Shown here: piece after piece, positions 35,921 through 44,393 of the stretch
How the letters are laid out: the number at the start of each line of letters is the position of its first letter
Position numbering within the stretch: position 1 is the first letter of the stretch
From: JAWLAT01 sp041395325
GTDB taxonomy: Bacteria > Pseudomonadota > Gammaproteobacteria > Xanthomonadales > SZUA-5
Assembly (NCBI GenBank): GCA_041395325.1
Contig: JAWLAT010000020.1
Span: forward strand, 21,212 to 85,211
Length of the DNA stretch: 64,000 bases
Direction: 5' to 3'
Made by a program: the position numbers and the translations under genes
The notes under the pieces: model-generated
Database searches by the model: none
Seen by the model: only the letters and a program-made list of their open reading frames with translations
Told to the model about the DNA's origin: nothing

Positions 35921-38900
35921 ATGATGCGGGGAATGACACTCTGGTTGGCCGTGCTCGGCCTGCTTGGCGCGACCGGCCAATCGGCCTGCGCCGCTGAAGC
36001 CCATCCGCTGGCCGGGCTGCAGCCACGTTCGATCGGGCCGGCGCTGTCCTCGGGCCGTGTGGCGGACTTCGCCATCCATCCGCAGCAGCCGCAAATCCAG
36101 TATGTGGCGATGGCCAGCGGTGGTCTGTGGAAGACCGACAACCACGGCATCACCTGGTCACCGCTGTTCGATGCGCAGGGTTCCTATGCGCTGGGCGTGG
36201 TCAGTCTGGATCCGCGAGATCCGAAGACCGTCTGGGTGGGTAGTGGCGAGAACAACAGCCAGCGCAGCGTCGGCTATGGCGATGGCGTCTACCGCTCACG
36301 CGATGGCGGTCACAGTTGGGAGAACCTGGGCCTGAAGGATTCCGGCCACATTGGCGCGATCCGCTTTCATCCCACCGACCCGAACGTCGTCTATGTCGCG
36401 GCATTGGGGCCCCTGTGGAGCAGCGGCGGCGATCGGGGTCTGTATCGCAGCAGCGATGGTGGTGCCAGCTGGGAGCGGATCCTGTACATCGACGAGGACA
36501 CCGGCATCAACGATGTGCTGATCCATCCTGAGCGCCCGGACGAGCTGATCGCGGTCAGCTATCAACGGCGGCGGCATGTCTGGACGCTGATCAATGGCGG
36601 ACCGGGCAGCGGCGTGCACAAGAGCACCGACGGCGGCAAGACCTGGCGCAAGATCAGTGCCGGTCTGCCCGGCGGTGATCTGGGCAAGCTGGGCATCGCC
36701 TTCGCGCCCTCGCAACCCGACACCGTCTACGCGCTGGTCGAAGCCGACGAGAAGGGTCGCGGCACCTACGCCAGCAGCGATTTCGGTGAGCGCTGGAGCA
36801 AGCGCTCGGGCTACAGCTCAGGCGGCGCGCAGTACTACCACGAGGTGATCGTCGATCCGCTCGACGCCGAGCGGCTCTACAGCATGGACACCTTCGCCCA
36901 GGTGTCCGAAGACGGGGGTCGCAACTTCCGGCCCTTGTCCTTCCAGTATCGCCATGTCGATGACCACGCCCTGTGGATCGACCCGCGCGACACTCGCCAC
37001 CTGCTGATCGGTGGTGATGGTGGCATTTTCGAAAGTTGGGACCGCGGCAGCATCTGGCGCCACGTCACCAATCTGCCGACCACGCAGTTCTATCGCGCCA
37101 CGCCGGACAACAGCCTGCCCTTCTACAACATCTGCGGCGGCACCCAGGACAACCACAGCCAATGCGGCCCGTCACGGACGACCTACACCGACGGCATCAC
37201 CAACGCCGACTGGTGGATCGCCCAGTTCGGCGATGGCTTCAAGCCGCAGTTTGATCCCGAGCAGCCGGAACTGGTCTATGCGCAGTATCAGCACGGTGGC
37301 CTGGTGCGTTTCGACCGCCGCAGTGGTGAGCGCACCTCGATCGTGCCGCAACCGGGCAGTGGTGAGCTGGCCTACAACTTCAACTGGAATTCGCCGCTGA
37401 TCGTCTCGCCGCATTCGCCCACGCGGCTGTACTTCGGTGCCGAACGTTTGTTCCGTTCTGACGATCGCGGTGACAGCTGGCGCGCGGTCAGTCCGGACCT
37501 GAGCCGCGACATCGATCGCAACAAGCTCGAAGTGATGGGACGGGTCTGGTCGGTCGATGCCATTGCCAAGAACGCGTCCACCTCGATTTACGGTGGCCTG
37601 GTGGCGCTGGCCGAGAGCCCGCGGGTCGAAGGGCTGCTCTACGCCGGCACCGATGACGGCTTGCTGCAGATCAGCGCGGACGGCGGCGAGCAGTGGCAGG
37701 CCGTGGAGAAATTCGCCAACGTGCCGACGATGTCCTACATCGCCGACATCGCGGCCTCGGCGCATGCCGACGGCGTGGTCTATCTGGTCGTCGACAACCA
37801 CAAGCGCGGTGACTACAAGCCCTATGTGCTGCGCAGCGCCGACCGCGGTCGCAGCTGGAAGCTGATCACCAGCGGCCTGCCGGCGCGCGGTCAGGCGCAC
37901 ACCATCGTCGAGGACCCCGGTCAGGCCGGACTGCTGTTCGTCGGCACCGAGTTCGGCGCGTTCTTCAGCCAGGACGATGGCGCCAGCTGGCACCCATTGC
38001 AGGGGCTGCCGACCATCGCCGTGCGCGACCTGGAGATCCAGGCCCGCGAACACGATCTGGTCATCGGCAGTTTCGGCCGCGGCTTCTACGTGCTGGACGA
38101 CTATCGACCGCTGCGTAGCCGGACCGACAGTCTGAAGGCCGCCGCCGCGACGCTGTTCGAACCACGCGAGAGCTGGATCTACAAGCCGGACGATCGCCGC
38201 GGCTGGGGTGGATTGGGCGATTACGGCCATCGCTACAGCGGCGAGAACCACCCGCATGGCGCGGTGCTCTCCTATTACCTGCGCGACAGCCTGGAGACCG
38301 CCAAGGCGCAACGACGCAAGCGCGAGGCCGAACTGGCCGGCAAGGGCGAGGACACGCCCTATCCCAGCTGGGAAAGCCTGCGCGCCGAAGACGCCGAAGA
38401 GGCGCCCAGCGTGATCCTGACGGTGCGCAATGCTGCCGGAGAGATTGTCGCCCGCGTGCCCGGCCCCACCGGCGCCGGCTTCCATCGGGTGAGCTGGGAC
38501 CTGCGCTTGCCGGCACCCGATCCGGTCAATCTCAGTCCGCCGGCCAGCCTGCCGCCGTGGCAGGGTCCACCGCAGGGGCCGCTGGCCACGCCGGGCGTCT
38601 ACAGCGTCAGTCTGGGTCAGCGGTTACGCGGCCAGTGGCAGGAACTGGCCGGCCCGGTGAATCTGCGTCTGAAGGCGTTGCCGGACGGCAGTCTGGTGGC
38701 CAGCGATCCGGCCGAGAAGCTGAGTTTCGACCGCGCCAGCGCCGAGCTGATCCGCCGCGCCAGCGCCCAGATGGAAGCGTTGGGTGAGATCGACGGGCGG
38801 CTTGCCCAACTCAAGGGCGCCGAGTTGCTGACGCCGGCATTGACCGAGGACGATGCGCAAAGCCTGCGCGCGCTGCTGGCACAGGCACGCGCCATCCGCA

Positions 38901-39169
38901 TCGAGCTGACCGGGGACGCCGTGCTGGCCAGCCGTCAGGAGCGCGTCCCGCTGTCGCTGGCGAACCGTCTCTACGGCCTGCAGGCGAACTGGGACAGCCG
39001 CGCGCCGGTCACGGGCACCAACCGCCAGTCGCAGCAGGTGGCCGAACGCGAACTGGCCGCTGTGGCGGCTCGGCTGGGTGAGCTGCAGGCGCAGGTCAGG
39101 GCGCTGGAGGCCCGCTTCGAGCAGCTGGGTGCGCCTTACACGACGGGACGTGGCGAGCGGCAGGAATAG
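35921..39169 (+). CDS. Secreted BNR/VPS10-like beta-propeller protein
   Basis: This 1082-residue protein has a signal peptide (LWLAVLGLLGATGQSACAAE). The first ~730 residues are full of Asp-box/BNR repeats of the S-x-D-x-G-x-x-W kind: KTDNHGITWSP, RSRDGGHSWEN, RSSDGGASWER, KSTDGGKTWRK and RSADRGRSWK. Such repeats form sortilin/sialidase-like propellers. The C-terminal third has an Ig-like or FlgD-like segment (PTGAGFHRVSWDLRLP) and a helical tail. No sialidase catalytic residues can be assigned. ATG 35921 is preferred to 35909 because GGGGA lies just upstream. Confidence 0.82.
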   Translation: MMRGMTLWLAVLGLLGATGQSACAAEAHPLAGLQPRSIGPALSSGRVADFAIHPQQPQIQYVAMASGGLWKTDNHGITWSPLFDAQGSYALGVVSLDPRDPKTVWVGSGENNSQRSVGYGDGVYRSRDGGHSWENLGLKDSGHIGAIRFHPTDPNVVYVAALGPLWSSGGDRGLYRSSDGGASWERILYIDEDTGINDVLIHPERPDELIAVSYQRRRHVWTLINGGPGSGVHKSTDGGKTWRKISAGLPGGDLGKLGIAFAPSQPDTVYALVEADEKGRGTYASSDFGERWSKRSGYSSGGAQYYHEVIVDPLDAERLYSMDTFAQVSEDGGRNFRPLSFQYRHVDDHALWIDPRDTRHLLIGGDGGIFESWDRGSIWRHVTNLPTTQFYRATPDNSLPFYNICGGTQDNHSQCGPSRTTYTDGITNADWWIAQFGDGFKPQFDPEQPELVYAQYQHGGLVRFDRRSGERTSIVPQPGSGELAYNFNWNSPLIVSPHSPTRLYFGAERLFRSDDRGDSWRAVSPDLSRDIDRNKLEVMGRVWSVDAIAKNASTSIYGGLVALAESPRVEGLLYAGTDDGLLQISADGGEQWQAVEKFANVPTMSYIADIAASAHADGVVYLVVDNHKRGDYKPYVLRSADRGRSWKLITSGLPARGQAHTIVEDPGQAGLLFVGTEFGAFFSQDDGASWHPLQGLPTIAVRDLEIQAREHDLVIGSFGRGFYVLDDYRPLRSRTDSLKAAAATLFEPRESWIYKPDDRRGWGGLGDYGHRYSGENHPHGAVLSYYLRDSLETAKAQRRKREAELAGKGEDTPYPSWESLRAEDAEEAPSVILTVRNAAGEIVARVPGPTGAGFHRVSWDLRLPAPDPVNLSPPASLPPWQGPPQGPLATPGVYSVSLGQRLRGQWQELAGPVNLRLKALPDGSLVASDPAEKLSFDRASAELIRRASAQMEALGEIDGRLAQLKGAELLTPALTEDDAQSLRALLAQARAIRIELTGDAVLASRQERVPLSLANRLYGLQANWDSRAPVTGTNRQSQQVAERELAAVAARLGELQAQVRALEARFEQLGAPYTTGRGERQE

Positions 39170-39175
39170 TCACGC

Positions 39176-39211
39176 GGCCGCACGGGCCTGGCGCGCCTGG
39201 CCCGTGCGGCC
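39176..39211. terminator. Bidirectional hairpin between convergent genes
   Basis: A perfect 13-bp stem (39176-39188 with 39199-39211) and a 10-nt loop fill the 45-nt gap between two convergent stop codons. There is no clear T run. Confidence 0.6.
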
Positions 39212-39214
39212 AAC

Positions 39215-39652
39215 TCAGTTGGTTGACTGACTTTCCAGGTAGTCAACGAAAACTCGCGGTGAGAGCACTCGATCGCCTGTCTTGGCATCTTCCCGCAGGC
39301 GCAAGTCTCCGGTGACCAGGTACAAATCCGGCCTCGAGTGCAGTAGATCCCACAGAAACTGGTCACCTGGATCCGGTGCCGCCGGGCCCGAGGTCGATGC
39401 CAGCACCGTCGCATGCAAAGCCACTTCCGCGAGCAACCGATCGACTTCTGCGACGGACAATCGGTGTTGCTTGCGCAAGGCAGGCCTGAGCAGCACCACC
39501 CGATACTCGGCCAGCAGCGCTTCGGAGATCACGAAGGTGAACTCGGCGGCGAGCATACCGTCAAGGATTCTCGCCACTGGCGACGAGGGATCGTTGGTCA
39601 ATAGTCCGGCAACCACCACGTTGGTGTCGATGATCGCAACGCGGCGACTCAT
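39215..39652 (-). CDS. PIN domain toxin (COG1569-type)
   Basis: This 145-residue PIN-domain ribonuclease starts with VAIIDTNVVVAGLL (catalytic Asp9) and continues with VISEALLAEYRVVL and DPGDQFLWDLL, then LVTGDLRL. These acidic residues form the Mg-dependent active site in PIN toxins. Its ATG overlaps the antitoxin stop (ATGA), as expected for a toxin-antitoxin operon with the antitoxin first. Confidence 0.88.
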   Translation of the reverse strand: MSRRVAIIDTNVVVAGLLTNDPSSPVARILDGMLAAEFTFVISEALLAEYRVVLLRPALRKQHRLSVAEVDRLLAEVALHATVLASTSGPAAPDPGDQFLWDLLHSRPDLYLVTGDLRLREDAKTGDRVLSPRVFVDYLESQSTN

Positions 39653-39900
39653 GTGGAGCGGCGAACCGCGCGGACCTGCTCGACCGCCATGTCAACGGCT
39701 TGCTCCTGCGTCAACGCGCTTTGCGCCTGGGCTCGCCGAACCAATGCTCGAGCGTCAGAGCGCGACTTGATCCCGTAGAACTCCAGGCTTTCGTCGATCA
39801 GTTGGCCGATCGTCTTCCCGCGTTGGGCGGCGGCTTCCTTGAGGGCTCGGTAACGCGTGTCGGACAGCGTGATGGTGAGACGGCTCACGAAAAGGACCAT
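39649..39900 (-). CDS. Ribbon-helix-helix type antitoxin
   Basis: The 83 residues open with an RHH fold: RLTITLSDTRYRALKEAAAQ and RGKTIGQLIDESLEF, followed by an Ala/Gln/Val-rich helical tail that would wrap the toxin. It would dimerise, bind its own promoter and neutralise the PIN protein encoded immediately downstream. A start at the internal GTG (VSRLTIT) is also possible. Confidence 0.85.
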   Translation of the reverse strand: MVLFVSRLTITLSDTRYRALKEAAAQRGKTIGQLIDESLEFYGIKSRSDARALVRRAQAQSALTQEQAVDMAVEQVRAVRRST

Positions 39901-39964
39901 GGGTGTTTTGACACCAATATGCTATCGCACACACGCACCGGCACCAAGGCAGGCTTCCACCCGC

Positions 39965-40210
39965 TCAACGTGTGGATTCGGGTACCGACTCAGGCACCGG
40001 CCTTGCCCGCGCCGGACATCGCGCCCGGGCACCGCAATCGGCGCAATGGCCGCCCGGTTCGGGCGTCAGCAAGGCCAGTCGCTGGCTGACCGGATCGGGA
40101 CGGCGAATCAGCCAGCGATGCAGCCGCTGGCGAGCACTGCCGGGGAGCAACCGCCAGACACTGTAGACCGCCGCCAGCGTCACGATCAGCAGCACCAGCA
40201 GCGTCTGCAT
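39965..40210 (-). CDS. Small membrane protein with cysteine-rich tail, downstream of feoB
   Basis: This 81-residue protein has one TM helix (LLVLLIVTLAAVYSVWRLL), a basic middle part and a Cys cluster HCADCGARARC near the C-terminus. It starts one base inside the feoB stop codon (TGATG), so it is translationally coupled. The place and the Cys pattern recall small FeoB-associated proteins; a role in ferrous iron uptake is inferred from context only. Confidence 0.7.
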   Translation of the reverse strand: MQTLLVLLIVTLAAVYSVWRLLPGSARQRLHRWLIRRPDPVSQRLALLTPEPGGHCADCGARARCPARARPVPESVPESTR

Positions 40211-42081
40211 CAGCCGGCGCCCAGCAGAACCGCGATCTGGTAGGTCGCAAAGGCAGCCAGCCAGGCCAGCGCGAACAGATAGCCAGCCATCAGCAGCGGG
40301 TAGCGCCAGCTCTGGGTTTCGCGCCGCACCACCGCCAGCGTCGACACGCACTGCGGCGCGAAGACGAACCAGGCGAGCAGCGCCAGCGCGGTGGCCAGTG
40401 ACCATTGACTGGCGATCAGCGGTTCGAGCTGATCGGCCACTTCGTCGCCACTACCCAGCGCATAGACCGTACCCAACGCACCGACGGCCACCTCACGCGC
40501 GGCCATGCCCGGCACCAACGCGACGCAGATCTCCCAGCTGAATCCCAGCGGCGCGAACAGCGGCTGGATCCACTGGCCGATCATGCCGGCGAAGCTGTGC
40601 CGGATCGCCGGATCGGTGCTGCCGACCGGTGCGGCCGGGTAGCTGGACAGCGCCCAGACGACGATGGTCAGCGACAGGATGATCGTGCCCACCCGACGCA
40701 GGAAGATGCGACCGCGTTCGAGCAGTCCCAGCGCCAGATTGCGCAGATTGGGCCAGCGCCAGGTGGGCAGTTCCATCAGCAGCGGATGGTGCACCTGCCC
40801 GCGCATGCCGCGCTTGAGCACCCACGCCACCAGCAGCGCCGACACCACGCCAGCGACGTACAGCGTGAACAGCACCAGGCCCTGCAGGTTGAACCAGCCG
40901 CCCACCGTGCGCGCCGGAATGAAGGCGGCAATCAACAGTGCGTAGACCGGTAAACGCGCCGAGCAGGTCATCAGCGGCGCGATCATGATCGTCGTCAGCC
41001 GATCGCGCGGGTTGCCGATCACGCGCGTGGCCATGATGCCGGGAATGGCGCAGGCGAAACTGGACAGCAGCGGGATGAAGGAGCGTCCGGACAGGCCGAC
41101 CCGGCCAAAGATCCGATCGAGCAGGAAAGCCGCACGCGGCAGATAGCCGGAATCCTCCAGCGCCAGAATGAAGGCGAACAGGATCAGGATCTGCGGCAGG
41201 AACACCAGCACGGCACCGACGCCGGCGATGACGCCATCGACCAGCAGGCTCTGCAGCGGTCCGGGTGGCAACCAGGCGGCCACCGTTTCGCCCAGCCAGC
41301 CCACGCCACCATCAATCCAGTCGGCCGGCGTGGCAGCCCAGCTGAAGACCGCCTGGAAAATCAGGAACAGCACCACGGCGAGCAGGCCCAGGCCCAGCGC
41401 CGGATGCAGCACCAACTTGTCGATGTGTTCGTCCCAACGCCCCTCACCGGCTGGCGCCTGCACGCAGTCGTCCAGCAGCTTCCGCACCTGCTCGTGGGTG
41501 GCGACAATCTGTTCCAGCGTCGATGGCTGCCACTCGCGCGGCTGGATCCCGGCACGCACGGCCGGCAGGCGGGCCAGTTCTGCCAGCAAGCCATCAGCGC
41601 CGCCGCGACGGATACCGACCGTCTCCACCACCGGCACACCGAGGGCTTCGGACAGGCGCTCGGCGTCGATGGCAAAGCCGCGCTTGCGCGCCTGGTCGCT
41701 CATGTTGAGCACCAGCACCATCGGCAAGCCCAGTTCGCGTACCTCCAGCACCAACCGCAGATTCAGGCGCAACTGGGTGGCGTCGGTGACACAAAGCAAC
41801 AGGTCGGGCACGGTTTCACCAGCCTGCTGCCCCAGGATCACCGCGCGGGTGATCGCCTCGTCTTCGCTTTCGGCGTTGAGGCTGTAGGCGCCAGGCAGAT
41901 CCAGCAGGCGCAGCTGCCGGCCATCGGCCAGCGCCAGACGCCCTTCCTTGCGCTCCACCGTCACACCAGCGTAGTTGGCGACCTTCTGCCGACTGCCGGT
42001 CAGCAGATTGAACAGCGCAGTCTTGCCACAGTTGGGATTGCCGAGCAGCGCAACCAGCGGCTCGGCGGTGGTTGCCGTCAT
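40210..42081 (-). CDS. feoB: Ferrous iron transporter FeoB
   Basis: This 623-residue inner-membrane protein has an N-terminal GTPase with GNPNCGKTALFN (G1), the G3 motif DLPGAYSL and NMSD (G4). Two Gate domains follow, with segments such as FACAIPGIMATRVIGNPRDR and a conserved Cys in MTCSARLPVY. It imports Fe2+. It is shorter than the ~770-residue E. coli protein, lacking the long C-terminal extension; the separate small membrane gene downstream may supply that part. The ATG at 42081 overlaps the feoA stop (ATGA). Confidence 0.96.
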   Translation of the reverse strand: MTATTAEPLVALLGNPNCGKTALFNLLTGSRQKVANYAGVTVERKEGRLALADGRQLRLLDLPGAYSLNAESEDEAITRAVILGQQAGETVPDLLLCVTDATQLRLNLRLVLEVRELGLPMVLVLNMSDQARKRGFAIDAERLSEALGVPVVETVGIRRGGADGLLAELARLPAVRAGIQPREWQPSTLEQIVATHEQVRKLLDDCVQAPAGEGRWDEHIDKLVLHPALGLGLLAVVLFLIFQAVFSWAATPADWIDGGVGWLGETVAAWLPPGPLQSLLVDGVIAGVGAVLVFLPQILILFAFILALEDSGYLPRAAFLLDRIFGRVGLSGRSFIPLLSSFACAIPGIMATRVIGNPRDRLTTIMIAPLMTCSARLPVYALLIAAFIPARTVGGWFNLQGLVLFTLYVAGVVSALLVAWVLKRGMRGQVHHPLLMELPTWRWPNLRNLALGLLERGRIFLRRVGTIILSLTIVVWALSSYPAAPVGSTDPAIRHSFAGMIGQWIQPLFAPLGFSWEICVALVPGMAAREVAVGALGTVYALGSGDEVADQLEPLIASQWSLATALALLAWFVFAPQCVSTLAVVRRETQSWRYPLLMAGYLFALAWLAAFATYQIAVLLGAG

Positions 42082-42398
42082 AGCGGCTCTACCAGCACGT
42101 GCTCGGCTTCGTGCAGGCGCAACGCGAACAGCGCACCGGCCACTCGCACCGCCAGCGGCTCGCGTCCACCGGGGCCGATCGCCACAACGCTGACCGATTC
42201 ACCCGGCACGAAGCCGATCTCCAGCAGACGCAGCACCAGCTGCGCGCCATGGCCGTGGCCGCTGCCGGCCTGCGGCAGGCGCACTTCGCGCACCCGGGCC
42301 GGTTGGCCGGTCGGCAGGTCGGCCAGACTGGTGGGCCGGGAGGGCAAGGGGTCGAGCACGGCGGTCTCGGAGCGGAGGTCGGTCAGCGTGGCGTCCAT
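42078..42398 (-). CDS. feoA: FeoA family protein
   Basis: This 106-residue SH3-like cytoplasmic protein shows the FeoA pattern: SLADLPTGQPARVREVRL, LRLLEIGFVPGESVSVVAI and a closing ALFALRLHEAEHVLVEPL. It supports FeoB in ferrous iron uptake. The ATG at 42398 is preferred. An upstream TTG at 42449 would add 17 residues that do not look like FeoA, and it sits too close to any ribosome-binding site. Confidence 0.9.
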   Translation of the reverse strand: MDATLTDLRSETAVLDPLPSRPTSLADLPTGQPARVREVRLPQAGSGHGHGAQLVLRLLEIGFVPGESVSVVAIGPGGREPLAVRVAGALFALRLHEAEHVLVEPL

Positions 42399-42454
42399 GG
42401 CCTGAGCAGCTTGCCGAAGGTCGGGGCCGCATACGTTGACACGAATCAATCCTG

Positions 42455-42473
42455 AATGCGAATGACTTTCACT
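42455..42473 (-). promoter_or_regulatory. Fur-box-like site upstream of feoA
   Basis: AATGCGAATGACTTTCACT lies 57 nt before the feoA start and closely resembles the AATGA-GAATGA-TTTCATT form of gammaproteobacterial Fur boxes. Iron repression by Fur is the expected control of feoAB. The site was found by eye and not scored. Confidence 0.55.
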
Positions 42474-42568
42474 CAGCTGCCGTGAGAGGTTCAGCTGGCG
42501 GCCAACATTCGGAGCAACCTGGGTCGTTGGCGCTACGCTAGTGGCCCCCTGCCTTCGACGCTCTGGCC

Positions 42569-43261
42569 ATGATGCACGACCCGCTGTTTCCGCCCCCGTC
42601 GCCGCCGTTCCTGCCCATCGAGGGTGATGCTCGCTGCTTCCCGGTGCACAGGATCTATTGCGTCGGTCGCAACTACGCCGACCACGTCCGCGAAATGGGC
42701 GGTGATGCCAGCCGCGATCCGCCGATCTTCTTCACCAAGCCGGCCGATGCCATCGTCGGCGACGGCATGGTGTTGCCCTTTCCGTGCGCGACCAACGATC
42801 TCCACCATGAGGTCGAGCTGGTCGTGGCGCTGGGTCATGGTGGGCACGACCTCACGCCAGCACAGGCCGCCGACTGCGTGGCCGGCTATGCCGTGGGCAT
42901 CGATCTGACCCGTCGTGATCTGCAGAACGCCGCCAAGCAGCGCGGCCAGCCCTGGGATGTAGCCAAGGCCTTCGACCGCTCGGCGCCGATCGGTCACCTG
43001 CGTCTGCGCGAAGACTGGCAACCGCAGGATCAGCACCTGCGCCTGTGGGTCGACGACCAACTCCGCCAGGACGGTCAGCTGCAGCAAATGATTCTCGATG
43101 TGCCGACGCTGCTGGCTGAACTGTCGAAGCTGTTCGAACTGGCCCCCGGCGATCTGGTCTTCACCGGCACACCCGCCGGGGTCGGTCCGGTGCGACCCGG
43201 TCGGCGCGTCCGCGCCAGTATCGACGGTCTGCCAGCCCTCAACATCGCGTTCGCGCCCTGA
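42569..43261 (+). CDS. Fumarylacetoacetate hydrolase family protein
   Basis: The 230 residues carry the FAH fold with metal ligands in HHEVELVVALG (two Glu) and GIDLTRRDLQ (Asp), a catalytic-region KPADAIVG, and the closing FTGTPAGVGPV. Members of this group include oxaloacetate tautomerase/acylpyruvase (YcgM/FAHD1 type), to which the length fits best. It is followed 12 nt later by aroE and preceded by a divergent spacer to feoA. ATG 42569 is chosen over 42572 arbitrarily. Confidence 0.88.
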   Translation: MMHDPLFPPPSPPFLPIEGDARCFPVHRIYCVGRNYADHVREMGGDASRDPPIFFTKPADAIVGDGMVLPFPCATNDLHHEVELVVALGHGGHDLTPAQAADCVAGYAVGIDLTRRDLQNAAKQRGQPWDVAKAFDRSAPIGHLRLREDWQPQDQHLRLWVDDQLRQDGQLQQMILDVPTLLAELSKLFELAPGDLVFTGTPAGVGPVRPGRRVRASIDGLPALNIAFAP

Positions 43262-43272
43262 AGGCCGGATCG

Positions 43273-44100
43273 GTGTCGCTCTATGCCGTATTCGGTGATC
43301 CGATCGCGCAGTCGCGCTCGCCGTGGATCCATGCCCGTTTTGCCGAGCAGACGAGCGTGTCGCTGCGCTACGAGGCACGCCGCGCCAGCCTGGACGAGTT
43401 CGAGCTGGCGCTGGCCGACTTCCGCAGCGATGGCGGCCGCGGTGCCAATGTCACCGCGCCGCTGAAGGAGTTGGCCGCCACACTGTGCAGCGAACTCAGT
43501 CCGATGGCCCATCGCGCTGGCGCCGTGAACACGCTGATCGCCAGCGAAGCAGGCTGGATCGGCGACAACACCGATGGTCGCGGCCTGCTGGCGGATCTGG
43601 ACCGGCAGGGCATGCGGGTGGCGTCGGCCCGCGTCCTGATGCTGGGCGCCGGTGGTGCGGCTCGCGGTGCGCTGCCCGCGCTGCTGCAGCGACAACCCGC
43701 CGAACTGGTGCTGGCCAACCGGGATCCGGCGCGCGCCCAGCATGTCGCCGGACATCTGATCACGCTGGGTGAGATCCGGCCCTGGGCCTGGGCCGACCTG
43801 TCCAAGGCCGGCAGCTTCGACCTCGTTGTTCACGCGACCTCGGCCGGGTTGCATGGCCATGCGCTGGCCCTGCCGGATGGACTGCTGGCCCGGGATGGGG
43901 CCGCCTACGACCTCAGCTATGGCCGGGCGGCGAGCGCCTTTCTGCAGTGGGCGACCGCCGCCGGCGCCGAGGTCTGCAGCGATGGCCTGGGCATGCTGGT
44001 CGAACAGGCCGCCGAGAGCTTCGCCCTCTGGCATGGCGTGCGTCCGCAAACCGACGCGGTGCTGGCCGAACTGCGCGAGCAGGTCGGTGGTTGGGCGTGA
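43273..44100 (+). CDS. aroE: Shikimate dehydrogenase
   Basis: This 275-residue enzyme reduces 3-dehydroshikimate to shikimate with NADPH in aromatic amino acid synthesis. Its N-terminal segment YAVFGDPIAQSRSPWIH, catalytic Lys65 (NVTAPLKE) and Asp101 (GDNTDGRG) match AroE. The nucleotide loop is MLGAGGAARGALPAL, and DGLGMLVEQAAESF closes the protein. GTG start. Its stop overlaps the next start (TGATG). Confidence 0.95.
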   Translation: MSLYAVFGDPIAQSRSPWIHARFAEQTSVSLRYEARRASLDEFELALADFRSDGGRGANVTAPLKELAATLCSELSPMAHRAGAVNTLIASEAGWIGDNTDGRGLLADLDRQGMRVASARVLMLGAGGAARGALPALLQRQPAELVLANRDPARAQHVAGHLITLGEIRPWAWADLSKAGSFDLVVHATSAGLHGHALALPDGLLARDGAAYDLSYGRAASAFLQWATAAGAEVCSDGLGMLVEQAAESFALWHGVRPQTDAVLAELREQVGGWA

Positions 44101-44384
44101 TGGTGCTGCCCGTCAGCGGCTGTCGCAGCGGCTGCGCCGCCTGCTGCATCGCGCCGTCGATCAGCTCGCCCCTGCCCGGCATGCCCGAAGGCAAACCGGC
44201 CGGCGTGCCGTGCCCACAATTGGACGCACAGTTGCGCTGTCGGCTGTTCGGTGATCCCCGACGGCCGGCCGTCTGTGTGCGGCTGCGCCCGCAGCCGGAG
44301 ATGTGCGGCAGCAGTCGCGAGGAGGCACTGGCGCATCTGGATGAACTGGAACAGGCCACCGCACCGGTCGATGCCGTGCCCTGA
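44100..44384 (+). CDS. YkgJ-type cysteine cluster protein
   Basis: This 94-residue protein has the CxxxCxxCC cluster (SGCRSGCAACC) near the N-terminus, plus CPQLDAQLRCRLFG and VCVRLRPQPEMCG downstream. This is the pattern of the YkgJ/CxxCxxCC family, proposed to bind zinc or an Fe-S cluster. It overlaps the aroE stop by one base and ends ten bases before the convergent MFS gene. Function unknown. Confidence 0.85.
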   Translation: MVLPVSGCRSGCAACCIAPSISSPLPGMPEGKPAGVPCPQLDAQLRCRLFGDPRRPAVCVRLRPQPEMCGSSREEALAHLDELEQATAPVDAVP

Positions 44385-44393
44385 ACGATTCGG

